Shown here in pieces: positions 54,615 through 64,000 of a DNA stretch of 64,000 nt (positions are counted from its first letter, which is position 1; each line of letters starts with the position of its first letter). Location of the stretch: NCBI GenBank assembly GCA_032988165.1, contig JANTQF010000157.1, positions 1-64,000 of the forward strand. Reading direction: 5' to 3'. The DNA is from Emmonsiellopsis sp. PD_33. Its lineage: Eukaryota; Ascomycota; Eurotiomycetes; Onygenales; Ajellomycetaceae. The position numbers and the translations under genes are program-made. The notes under the pieces were generated by a model. It did no database searches, was not told where the DNA came from, and saw only the letters and a list, made by a program, of their open reading frames with translations.

Positions 54615-56820
54615 AAAACGACCACTCAGATGGATACTCATACCCATCTCCGCTACCCGCCTCACTACCCCTAATACCAGCGTCCAACCACAAAGACCCG
54701 CCAGAGCCACTACTCTCCGCCCCCTCTTCATCTCCCTCCTCCACATACCCCGCCGGAAACGGCGCCTCCCCACACATCTTACAACCCGGATGCCACGGGC
54801 CCTTCCCATCATCATACTGATCCCAATGACGAATACCAATCCTCGTCCTTGCCGAAAAATGCTGCGGCGGGACCCCCTCATGGTCCCGAATCCGAATATC
54901 CGCACCATGGCCCACGAGGCAGCGGACCGTGCCGCAGCTGGCGCTGTTCCGCTGCAGGCCTGTCACCCAGTGAAGCGCTGTGCGGCCGTTGTTGTCCGTG
55001 GCGTTGATGTCCGCGCCGGCCGCGACGAGTTGCTCGATTATCTCTGCCGAGTGGCGCTGGAGGGTGGCGGCGAAGGAAAGGGGGGGGCATCCTTGGTTGT
55101 TGCGTGCGTTCGGGTCCGCGCCCGCCGCGAGTAGTTGGCGGACTATTGTTGGGCGGCCCGGGTCGGTGGCGTAGTGGAGGGGGGAGTATTTCCTTGTATC
55201 AGCTGCGTTGACGTTGGCGCCGGCGTTGATTAGTATTCTGACTATCTGGTTACTGTTGCCTGCGATGGCGTGGATCAGTGGAGTGCGGGCAAGCGCGTCG
55301 GGGCGGTCGACGTCGGCACCGGCCTCGAGGAGTTTAGTAACAATTGACCTGCTAACAAATTTGGAAGCAAGACATAGCGGGGTGGTGCCGTGACGGTTGG
55401 GCAGGCGAAGGAGTTCAGGGGCGCGGTGTATGCAAGCGTCCAGGATTGCTTCTGCAAATCGCAGTTCCTCTTTTTCAAGGGCAACGTGGAGAGCAGTCTC
55501 CTCGTAGATAGAGAGGCTTCCCAAGTCAACCGTGGGCTCATTCACCAGCTGATCGAGGGCGTCCACCCAGCTAGTATCGAAGCGAGGGGATGTGCTGCGG
55601 TATGCGACAATGCTGTGAAGTAAGGTGTAGTTGTGATGGTTTTCATCTTGATATGAGAGGTCCAAAGGTACCTTGCCTGTACGGTAGAGACTCACGAGAA
55701 TATCAATGAACCCAGGCGTATATCCCGAATCTCCCCTGATAAAACGTTGAATGGGTTCTTGAAAATGGCTGGCTCGTCGCAATTCTGGGCGTGAAGCCAT
55801 CATCGTCTCGACTATAGATCTGTCACCCCGACATAGAGCAAAGCCGAAATAGCTTTGCTCGAGATATCTTTGATCAAAATTGATTTGCGCACGACTATGG
55901 GCAGTCGATGCAAGGAAGTCAATGTTGTAGTCACAAAAAATCTGCACGATATCCTCATAATCAGCGCTAATCGCCACACGTAGCGCATTCATAATTCCGT
56001 CTGGCCAGTAGTCGCTCCAGACCAGTTTAACCCTATCCATAATCAGTCGTAGGGACTCAGGTTGGCGATAGCTGGCCGCGAAAGTTGCTGACTTGCCAAA
56101 GTCCTCCATGGGATCCACGCCCAACTCAAGTAACCACTTTACCAAGGGTGGACATCCTTGACATGCGCGTTCAAATATGGCAATGTTATCCCTTGCCGTG
56201 AGATCGACCTTGGATCCAGCTGCATCTTCAACAACCTGTAAACAGAATTCCATCATATCCTTCGAGCAATTGGCGGCCTCAAGTAGAAGTTGGAAGCAGC
56301 CAGTTTTTTTGTCGCGGACCAAAGGGTCCCCTCCAGCCTCCAGCAGCAGACGAACGATAGATTCGTCTCCATGCGATATGGACCTGGAAAGCGGAGTTTG
56401 GCCTGACTTGTCTGCGGCATTTACGTCCGCGCCTTTTGCCAGGAGAACCTTGATGATGGCCAAGTTTCCGACGCCCGCTGCGCCATGCAACCAGGTGCTC
56501 TGCCAATATATTGTGCGCGAGGTAGCCTCTGGCGACAAGCCCTCAAAATAGTCGATGATATAGTCTGATTTCCATCTGGCCATATACTCCCCCAAACAGT
56601 CAATTAGGGCGTGGCCTAACACTTTCCTTTTGCCCATAATGCTGAAAATGATTCGCGGAGACCATCGGTCGAGATGGGGATCATAAAGAACGTGAGTGAG
56701 TAGTCGCGCAAATCGACGGCATGTACGGAGCATAAGAGCCACATCCTTCGGTGATTGGTAGTTCAGACATTTTGCTATCTGGATGATAAGTTCTGATGGT
56801 AGATCGACTAAGCGGGCCAT
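54613..56820 (-). CDS. F-box-like / ankyrin-repeat protein (735 aa)
   Basis: Intronless frame from ATG 56820 to 54613. The N-terminus MARLVDLPSELIIQIAKCL...VALMLRTCRRFARLLTHVLY is an F-box-like motif. Repeats then run over residues about 110-670, e.g. TWLHGAAGVGNLAIIKVLLA with KGADVNAADK, TPLSRSISHGDESIVRLLLE, SPLHYATDPGRPTIVRQLLA with AGADPNARNN, and TALHWVTGLQRN. The middle third is diverged. The C-terminus holds HPGCKMCGEAPFPAGY and an acidic Gly/Ser tail. Like the gene at 38-40 kb it is expected to link an SCF-type ligase to targets, but without spliced-out sequence and with different repeat content, so it is at most a distant paralogue. Substrate unknown. Confidence 0.8.
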   Translation of the reverse strand: MARLVDLPSELIIQIAKCLNYQSPKDVALMLRTCRRFARLLTHVLYDPHLDRWSPRIIFSIMGKRKVLGHALIDCLGEYMARWKSDYIIDYFEGLSPEATSRTIYWQSTWLHGAAGVGNLAIIKVLLAKGADVNAADKSGQTPLSRSISHGDESIVRLLLEAGGDPLVRDKKTGCFQLLLEAANCSKDMMEFCLQVVEDAAGSKVDLTARDNIAIFERACQGCPPLVKWLLELGVDPMEDFGKSATFAASYRQPESLRLIMDRVKLVWSDYWPDGIMNALRVAISADYEDIVQIFCDYNIDFLASTAHSRAQINFDQRYLEQSYFGFALCRGDRSIVETMMASRPELRRASHFQEPIQRFIRGDSGYTPGFIDILVSLYRTGKVPLDLSYQDENHHNYTLLHSIVAYRSTSPRFDTSWVDALDQLVNEPTVDLGSLSIYEETALHVALEKEELRFAEAILDACIHRAPELLRLPNRHGTTPLCLASKFVSRSIVTKLLEAGADVDRPDALARTPLIHAIAGNSNQIVRILINAGANVNAADTRKYSPLHYATDPGRPTIVRQLLAAGADPNARNNQGCPPLSFAATLQRHSAEIIEQLVAAGADINATDNNGRTALHWVTGLQRNSASCGTVRCLVGHGADIRIRDHEGVPPQHFSARTRIGIRHWDQYDDGKGPWHPGCKMCGEAPFPAGYVEEGDEEGAESSGSGGSLWLDAGIRGSEAGSGDGYEYPSEWSF

Positions 56821-57644
56821 CTTTGGCGTTGGCGCGGGGCGTTTTCGAGTTGGTCGCAGGGAAACAAGTCGAGCGCCTGGTTGACCGTAGGCCGTAGATG
56901 GTTATATTAACAAGACGGGCGCACGATGTGCGGAGATGCAAGGAAGAAGTGGAAGACTTCTTGAGTGCGGGAATCGGCGAGGAGAAAGAAGGCCATTCAT
57001 CGCGCCTACAAAAAATGCGATTTCCATTGAAGCCCACCAGAACAATAGCTACCACAAGGCGGCTTTGTCCCCCAGATTCGATCAATCCCCGTATTGGAAC
57101 GCAAGGCAGCAAGGATGCCTCGCCAAGCGGAACATTTGGATGGACTCTCTAGAAGTTTTCAGGCCAGATATTCAGTCGTCTTGGTGTTTTCTTTTGGACA
57201 GGATAGGACGGCCAGTTGGTGAAGAGCCACCCGCAATGTTGAGCATGGAGGAATGGATGCAATATAAGCAGCCCCAAGACAATGCCATGCCAAAAAGCAA
57301 ACATTAGTTCTGCGTGATGAGTATTTGCCCAACATGACAGCAGATAAATAAGATAGACAGCTAAAAATACACCACCTAGATAAGTCACCGACTGGACTGG
57401 ACTCGGACAGAACAGAACGGACAAGAAGAACACCAAATAGCAACAAATAGATACTCGGGACAGCAAAAATATTCCAAACAAACCTGCTCCAGCTTACAAT
57501 GCACCCACCCCTATGCAACTGATTCATTTCTCTCAAAAATTCAAATCGAGTGCTTCCCAAAAACACAAAATGACCAAAAAACACCCAAGACGGGACTCCC
57601 CCATAAGTGTAATGTACTGTACTATGCGCGACGAAAATTAACAT
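56821..57644. other. Intergenic
   Basis: Promoter of the ankyrin gene and 3' flank of the next minus-strand gene. Frames here are open only by chance. Confidence 0.45.
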
Positions 57645-59826
57645 CTAAGACGCCCCCGCCCCGGCCTGCATCAACATTTCCAACCCATTACTAGCATGTC
57701 CAGCGGAAGCACCAGCGGTATTGGCATCAGCATTGCTGCCGCTGTTACCAGGGGCATTCCCGCTCCCATTGCCGCTAGTATTGTTCCCGTTCTTCGCCTG
57801 GTTATTGCCGTTACCATTGCCATTGACTGAAAACTTCCGCTCTTGCCCACTAGATCCTCCAGCATTATTACTATTCCGCTCCTTGAGATCCGCGCCAGAC
57901 CCACTCCTAGTATGTTGGTAGGGCTTATCCGTGCCGCCAATTGGACTGGCTTTGGTAGTTTGCACTGGTGATGATGCGCCTGCGATTGCTGTTGATGGAG
58001 TAGCTGGGTATCCAGCAGGGCGAGAAGAGGGATGCTGGCCTGATGATGAGGATTGGTCGGGATTCGCGTTACGGTTCGTGTCGGATTCCGCTTGAGTGGA
58101 AGGTTTCGATGCGCGGGTGTTATTACCTGTCCGTTGGCGTTTGGGAGGGCGGAAGGGCTCGTCTGTCCGGTTTGGGTCGCGGGTTTGATACACCGGTTGT
58201 TGCTGTGCGTTAGTTGTCTGATAGCGCTGGGCGGGTGAGTCTGGTGTGATCGGGACAGACGATGGTTGCGGGGAGTGGGGTTTGATGTTGCCGTGGTGGT
58301 TTTGGGATGAAGTGCGGATGTTACCATTATTCGAGACTCTTCTGTGGCTGTTGTCGTTGGCGATAGCGGGTGAGGTTGCATCGGCAAATATATTCGTGAC
58401 AACACCAGAGCCAGCCCGTCCCATGCTTTTATCATGCATAACAACCCGCTTCCATTTTGCGACGACATTATCGTAATCCCACCTCGACGCATCGATATTA
58501 TTCACCGTGCTATCCTCCGCCAGCTGCCTCGACACATCCCGCGGGATGGGCAGCATATCTGGCGGGAAAATAGCGAACTCCCTGGGCCATTGGCAATTCT
58601 CCAACCTATCAATCTGAGCCCGTAACTGATTAGCCTCCTGCTGCGTGCGCGCCAGCTGCTTCTCGATATCTTCCCTCTTCTGCTTCTCCCGCGCAAAGGC
58701 CCGCATGACCTCCAGCCGCCACATATCTTGCTGCGAGAGTCGGGGAAGCGACCGCCAATGATCCAACGAGAGCCGTAGGTGTCTGACTGTCATCTCTTCA
58801 TGTTCCTGGGCGGAGCGTTCAATTGTTTGCAGGTCCCGGGGCGGCGGACTTCCCGCATTGTTCGGGGTCTGTGAGGAATGCGAAACTGCGACGGCCAACT
58901 GCTCTGATTTCCAGTGTTGTATCTGTCTCAGCAGGGATTGTTGTACAATCTCCCGTAGTTCCTCCCCAGGTGGTTCAAGCGGAAACGACGTCGGAGAGGG
59001 AAACGGATGCGCGGAGAAAAGGCTGGGAGGTGCGGGGAGGACTTGGAGACAAAGGGCGGGGAACGTCTGCGTTTGAAGGTCGAAGTCAAAGGGACTTTTT
59101 CGGGACTCTGTCCTTGTTCTGTTATATAACGCAACCGTGTTAGATATGCAGTGTAAACCTGCCGGGGGTCTAGAGTTATAAAAAAAATGAAAAAGGAAAA
59201 ACGGGGCAAGAACGTAGGTAAATAAGGAAAACTCACACCGCAGCCTTGACATTATCCAGCACCTCTCTCAGCGCCAATTCCAACGCCCTCGTCGTTTCTG
59301 GCCCCGACTTATCCGACGGGCGCATCCCATAGTCTATACTGACCGCCGGCACCCGCAGCTGCGATACATGCGAGGTATTAGGAATATCATTCATGACCCC
59401 AGTAGCATGCCAGGTAGGTTGATTAAGCAGGACCTGATAGCCACCAGACTTGGCCGGTTTCCCATTCAATTGCAGCTGGCCGTGTTGTTCGATCGAGGAA
59501 GAGGCGGCAGCGGTTTGTTTAACGGCGCTGTTGGGGGTCATCGAGGACGAGGGATCGGGACTCTCGCGCCGGCCCGTGGACGAGTTACGCGCCGTCCGCC
59601 GCGTGATGCCGCTGCGCAGACGGCGGATTTCTTCGACATCGTGCACGCCGTCCGGCTTCTTCTTGAACAGGTACTGGTCGAGGTGGCGGCCTAGGGACGA
59701 GGAGGTGAAGGGCTGATGGCAGTACTGGCACTGCTTGTCCTTGAGCGTGGCGGGCTTGCTGGGGCCTTCATCGCCGCCGTTGGAGCCCTCGGGGGTGTCT
59801 GTCCGGCCGGAGACGGAGTCGTTCAT
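57645..59826 (-). CDS. Fungal C2H-motif / coiled-coil protein of unknown function (687 aa)
   Basis: Exons 59826-59237 and 59118-57645 join in phase 2 (GT|GTGAGT, acceptor AACAG after a CTAACAC branch). Residues 33-48 (CQYCHQPFTSSSLGRH) are a probable zinc-binding CxxC...H, followed by LDQYLFKKKPDGVHDVEEIR. Next comes TWHATGVMNDIPNTSHVSQL and a helix (RALELALREVLDNVK). After the intron, HLRLSLDHWRSLPRLSQQ leads into a coiled coil at about 328-370. The C-terminal 250 residues are Ser/Asn/Gly-rich and disordered, with PPKRQR as a nuclear-localisation-like signal. I know this layout as a conserved filamentous-fungal protein without assigned role; a nuclear regulatory function is a guess. Start chosen at MNDSVSG; the frame upstream lacks ATG. 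Confidence 0.72.
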
Positions 59827-61219
59827 TGCTGGTGGCGCGATTGGACGCGGATGCCGGCGCGGGAAGGGTGTGCTCTGGGGAGATGGAGAGGAGAGAGAAG
59901 AGGAGGAGGAGGGCGGGTTTCGTTGGGGAAACGCGGCGGTGGTGGCTGTAAGTGCAAACGAACGAGAGACAAGGTCGCGACAAGGCTCAGGACAGGACAA
60001 GCAGCAGAGGCAATGGAAAGCAAGCCCAAGGCAACGGGCAGAAAAGCCAGCGAGCAGGCCTGGACAGCCTCGCGGTGAGTTTCCAGTGGGTTGCGGTGGT
60101 TGGCGAGGGACTCAGATATTGGTCTTGGATGCGCCCAAAACAAGTCGAAGAGTTACCTGCTGCACGGTAGATCGATGCTGGCTCGACGAGAGACGCAGCA
60201 GCCAGTCAGTAGCCAGCAGCTTGTGTGTCCTGGTGGTGCTTGGGGCGTCCTTCTGAGACCAGGCTGAGATGGAGATGGAGATGGAGATGTGAAGTTGAAT
60301 AAATATGGATGGGGAGAAAGTCGAATTGAGCGAACAGAGATCCCAATCTTCGTCGTCTTGAAACCAGAACAATTAAATATGTAAATAAATAGTCGCCCCC
60401 GCACAATCCAAGCTACGATCCTCCCTCAGCAGTTGGAATCATCCGTTAATAACTAGTCAAAATATTTAACTACGATTTGCAAATTACGGAGCTCGTCGGG
60501 GCCCAACCAGCGCCCCCAAAAGATCCCTAAACACCCCCTAAATCCCCCCTAACACGTCCCCCGTCTGGGCACTGGAAAGCTTGAAAGCTGAGCCGTCCAT
60601 TGACCGCCTCTCCAAGTTCCCGATGTAACTGTGATCGCGGCGTTGGACCCTTTCTTTAGTTGGTTAATTAGTTAGTTTGGCTGTCACTGAGATGATCGTC
60701 GAGACAAGATGGGGATGGGGATGGGAAGGGAATATCTAAATGTTGAATAATAATACCAATGATAATATTAATGTAATAGCAGGAGTATTAATAGTGGCTC
60801 TCCAGCAGGAACCCGCTTTAATAAACTATTTTACTGTTACATCTTATATTTCTTCCCGTCCCTTTTGTGTCTCTCTCTCCTTTCCACCATTGGGGGGCTG
60901 GGCCACGAGGCTGGGAGACGATACGTTCCAAATTCCACCCGGTTTTTTTTTTTTTTGCGCACTGCATTTAAATTAGGATAGTTTTGCATCCTGATCCACT
61001 CCGGCCGCACGATGGCAGGATTTTCTGCTTTCCAAGCTGTTGTTGCGTATCACAGGGCGGAGGTGGATGGAGACAGTGAGCTGCCAAGGCCGGGAAAAAA
61101 CGATATGTCAGAATATACTAAACAGCAAACTGCCAATCTCATTTGATGATCTATCTACGGAGTATTGATCTAGTAATGCATCGAGCCCACTGAGATGGTT
61201 TAGGTTTTAAGCAAGAATT
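59827..61219. other. Intergenic
   Basis: Promoter and 5' UTR of the preceding minus-strand gene, including a GAGATG repeat at 60266-60289, then about 750 bp of AT-rich DNA and the 3' flank of the amidase gene. No gene seen. Confidence 0.5.
60266..60289. repeat. (GAGATG)4 hexamer repeat
   Basis: Four tandem GAGATG units in the likely 5' leader of the gene at 57.6-59.8 kb. Confidence 0.8.
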
Positions 61220-63216
61220 TCACTTCGCTACTTTGACGGCTGCACCAAGGTAGTCCGCCAGTGCCATTAGTTTCTCCTCTTGAAATCGCCGGCCAACGAG
61301 CTGCACGCCGACATAGGCGCCATCGAAGATTTCGGGGTCATCTACGTGTGAAAAAAGAGAAAAATCGTATTGTGAGCCAACGAGTACAAAACGGAGTGGA
61401 TTATTCGAGTAGGCCATTTTGGAATTATTAACCACTCACATTCTTCATGGGTAAGCTTGTCTTCTTCACTCAACGGTGAAAAATCCGTCTCTTTAACATC
61501 CACCGTCTTATCCGCGAGCGTCACGGGGATAACAATCGAGCTGTAATCCAACACATTCACGAAGGAGGTGTAGTTGACATAAAAATTATTCCCCTGACGC
61601 GAAGCCGCGAATGGAGCCGTGGGGCAGAAAACGCCGTCGGTAGGTCTTCCAGTTCCTGTCAGTTGGGCAGTACTGTTCCAGTATTCCATGTACAACTTCT
61701 GGTACTCGCGTTTGGCGACGTTTGTCGCGGCAATTTGAGTGGCGTCGAATTGTGGCCTTGGTCTGAGGAAGAGAGCGAGTTCATCGAAGAATGGCTCGCC
61801 TGAAGCGTCGAATTGCTTGTGGGCATCGGCGCCGCCATCGTAGCCGTAGATTGTGGCCTGCAATGGTTGGTTAGAACGTGATAATGAGTTTCCCACGCCA
61901 TATGATGACGTTGGTGAATGATTAGACGAGAAAATACCGCAAGTTGCAACGCTTTGGCGTGAGAGGGAGGATTCCATTGGATGAGCTGTTATCATCATTT
62001 GTTAGCTGTTCCTGCCCAAAATTGTCCTGCAGAGCACACTATTTACTTTATGTCCAAGCTTCTGAACAGTCTTCGCCATGAGCGCCAATGCCCGGGCGAC
62101 TGGAGGGTGAGGGCGAACATAACCATCGTCGTAGAGTATGCCAAATGCCAACTGCCCTTTACCACCAGTCGAATTCTTAACCAATGACAACGTTTCCTCC
62201 TCCAGCTCATCCCGCCATGGCAACTCAACTGCGAGCGGATCTTGAAGCCACGGCTTTTGGCTGAGAACGGATTGAAAGAGGAGCTTCAATCCGCCTACAG
62301 TAGTCGCCAATGGACCGATAACGGAAAGAATGGAATTCTGCCCGTCCATTGAATTGGCAGCGCCTTCATAGGGGATTCTGCCCGCGGAAGGCCGGATACC
62401 GTAAAGGCCGTTGAAGGCGGCGGGGAACCGCACGCTCCCGCCAATGTCGGTCCCAAAGCCGCCCGCAGATCCTCTGAGTGCAATGAGAGCTCCTTCGCCC
62501 CCGGAACTGCCGCCACAGGAAAGATAGCGATTTTTCGGGTTATAAGTATAGCCGATGATATGATTGAAAGTTTCGCCGGACATCAGGGTTGCTGGCACAC
62601 TTGTTTTGCAGTGGAGCACAGCACCAAGAGCACGTAGTTCCTCAACTAGCACACTTTCAAACGTCAGTCGTCGAGGATCTCCCTTTAGACCTTGGAAGGT
62701 TCCAATCCAGCCGACATAGCCCATGGTGGTTTCCACGCCTTTCACGTGGAATTGATCTTTCAAACTAATGGGGAGGCCGTGAAGAGGGCCAATTGGCTTT
62801 TTATTCTCGGCAAAGTATGCGTCGAGCCTTTTCGCATCTTCGATGGCTGACTCGAAAAATATCTCGTGCAAGCAGCTCACCTGATACATATATATTAATC
62901 TAATGAGCATGAAGCCACTAGGGATGTGAATACATACAAATTGATGTGCAAGAGCTGCCCGGTGACAGAATGCCTCTGTCACTTCAACGGCACTCCATTG
63001 GCCTGTGGTAGTACGTTCCGCCAAACCGACGGTGTCCAATTCGGTGATTTCGATCTCGCGGGGGGAAAGGAACTTCTGGATGTAGACAGTCACGTCTCGG
63101 AGCTCGCTGGCCGGCGGAATTGGGCTCTGAATCCGCCACTTCTCAGGAATGAGACCTAAGACTGCTTCACGCTTAGCTTTGGCAATGCCTTCCCAGGCGG
63201 GTGTTTCTGTCGCCAT
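61220..63216 (-). CDS. Amidase-signature enzyme (acetamidase / fatty-acid-amide-hydrolase type)
   Basis: Five exons: 63216-62938, 62880-62047, 61985-61938, 61857-61440 and 61341-61220, all in phase, giving 566 residues. The Ser-cisSer-Lys triad is intact: Lys134 (GLPISLKDQFHVKG), Ser218 (SCGGSSGGEG) and Ser242 (GTDIGGSVRFPAAF). The 24-residue spacing of the serines matches fatty-acid amide hydrolase and fungal acetamidases. The N-terminus (WEGIAKAKREAVLGLIPEKW) is that of fungal general amidases. The C-terminal half has YDGGADAHKQF and the end DGAYVGVQLVGRRFQEEKL. The enzyme hydrolyses small or aromatic amides to acid and ammonia, probably for nitrogen use; the substrate is not determined. 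The first intron is 57 nt and stop-free but interrupts the conserved HQF-VSCLHEIFF block. Probably cytosolic, no signal peptide. Confidence 0.9.
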
Positions 63217-64000
63217 TGTAATGCGCGAGAGTCGTAGGCAGAGGATTGGATAGAATATCTCGTAGGAGAGCAAACGAACAACCCAAAGGCCTTAAACTCC
63301 GGGAACGAGGATATCTGGAGGTAGATATATAAGTCTTATCACGCCTTTGCAGTGTTATCTTTGACGTGGTGCGGGGAACTGCTGCCGAATTGGGGTGTGT
63401 AACTAGTCGCTGAATTCGTAAAGGATGGCAGGACTGATGGACTCCGACGACGACCCGGTCCGTTATGTGCACGCCCACCAAATTTATAGTCTGGCCAGAG
63501 GATCGCCATACATGCAAATATCGCCCGCTTGAACAAAATATTTTCTCTTGTGAAATACCACTGGGCGAAAATTATGTGTTTGGCCGACGCTTCAACTAAT
63601 CGATTTCGATTTAGTGGCGTGTATATCGGTAGGAATGGTCGTGTCCATAGGAGCATTTAGCTTGCTAATCCAAAGTGTGGGGCAATTCGAGGGGATGCTG
63701 ATATCGTGAAACTGAGCATAATGCCGCCAACAAAGCTAGAAGATGATTGTCCCCGAGATAGCCACCGAGATAGCTCATCATCGCACATGGTTAGGATTAA
63801 AACTCTAGTTAATTCTAGACGGCATGATTTCAACAACCCTGTTTCATCTGCCTGACGTTCAGATTGATCCTCTTGTTCGATATCCAGCCCCTCCACCGTT
63901 CGAACTGGGGAGAACTGCCAGGCCAGTCAACCAGCCAGCCTGGACACGTCGATGGAATGATTCTGGGCACGCCGTGCCAAGCAAACCGGGATGAACCCGT
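63217..64000. other. Upstream region of amidase gene
   Basis: Amidase promoter plus unassigned DNA to the window edge. Minus-strand open frames here either start with GTG or lack any recognisable domain. Confidence 0.45.

Noticed and set aside
54613..55174. Plus-strand frames of up to 195 codons over the ankyrin gene.
   Set aside because: They are antisense shadows of a strongly coding minus-strand frame with clear ankyrin repeats.
16651..62937. Several introns (REI1 last, flavoprotein first, transporter, amidase first) are multiples of three without stops and encode hydrophobic peptides, suggesting functional intron retention.
   Set aside because: With about 45 introns of about 60 nt, roughly five stop-free in-frame cases are expected by chance, and T-rich introns always translate as hydrophobic. 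Removing them restores conserved family sequence in each case.
63339..63896. Two minus-strand frames upstream of the amidase gene.
   Set aside because: One starts with GTG only; the other has an ATG but random-looking composition and no family resemblance.

Overview
This window is nuclear DNA from a filamentous ascomycete. Genes are split by short introns (about 50-110 nt) with GT...AG ends and CTAAC/CTGAC-type branch points, UTRs are long, and the proteome is typically fungal: fungal-type HECT ligase, GH10 xylanase, F-box/ankyrin proteins, acetamidase-type amidase and several proteins seen only in fungi. The overall gene style suggests Eurotiomycetes (Onygenales or Eurotiales); that placement is an inference from protein resemblance and was not tested. 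No transposon ORF, CRISPR array or rRNA gene was seen.

Layout. 1-2.3 kb: 3' end of an MFS transporter (+), then REI1 (-), a ribosome-biogenesis zinc-finger protein. REI1 shares a 0.4-kb divergent promoter with a HUL4-like AZUL/HECT ubiquitin ligase (+, 2.7-6.9 kb). 7.6-10.8 kb: an SRR1-domain protein and a histidine-phosphatase/phosphoglycerate-mutase-family protein. About 11.5 kb: a stranded C-terminal fragment of a GH79-type glycosidase. 12.8-14.3 kb: a coiled-coil fungal protein. 16.4-17.8 kb: a secreted thioredoxin-reductase-like flavoprotein. 19.1-21.0 kb: 6-phosphogluconate dehydrogenase. 22.0-23.2 kb: LSM12. 24.2-26.3 kb (-): an unusual gene whose phase-matched exons join a degenerate HNH-nuclease module to a degenerate APH-type kinase module. 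27.2-27.8 kb: an unknown protein.

30.4-32.6 kb: SLC35C2/TPT-type transporter. 33.8-34.4 kb: small hydrophilic fungal protein. 36.0-37.3 kb: RBM42-like RRM protein. 38.0-40.2 kb: F-box-like/ankyrin protein. 40.8-41.7 kb: Cys/His-rich fungal protein. 43.1-45.2 kb: cytoplasmic tryptophanyl-tRNA synthetase with nine exons, one of 15 nt. 46.6-47.9 kb: secreted GH10 xylanase with clustered CreA-type promoter sites. 48.3-48.5 kb: Cys-rich mini-protein. 49.7-51.6 kb: multi-pass membrane protein broken by a frameshift. 52.96-53.1 kb: a 48-residue single-TM micropeptide. 54.6-56.8 kb: a second F-box-like/ankyrin protein. 57.6-59.8 kb: fungal C2H-motif/coiled-coil protein. 61.2-63.2 kb: amidase.

Most genes are independent housekeeping or accessory loci; no biosynthetic cluster is evident. 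Functional links are limited: REI1, WRS1 and LSM12 all bear on translation; HUL4 and the two F-box-like ankyrin proteins bear on ubiquitination; and the xylanase and the GH79 relic bear on polysaccharide use. The most unusual locus is the HNH-APH fusion, in which the key residues of both enzyme modules appear to be replaced.
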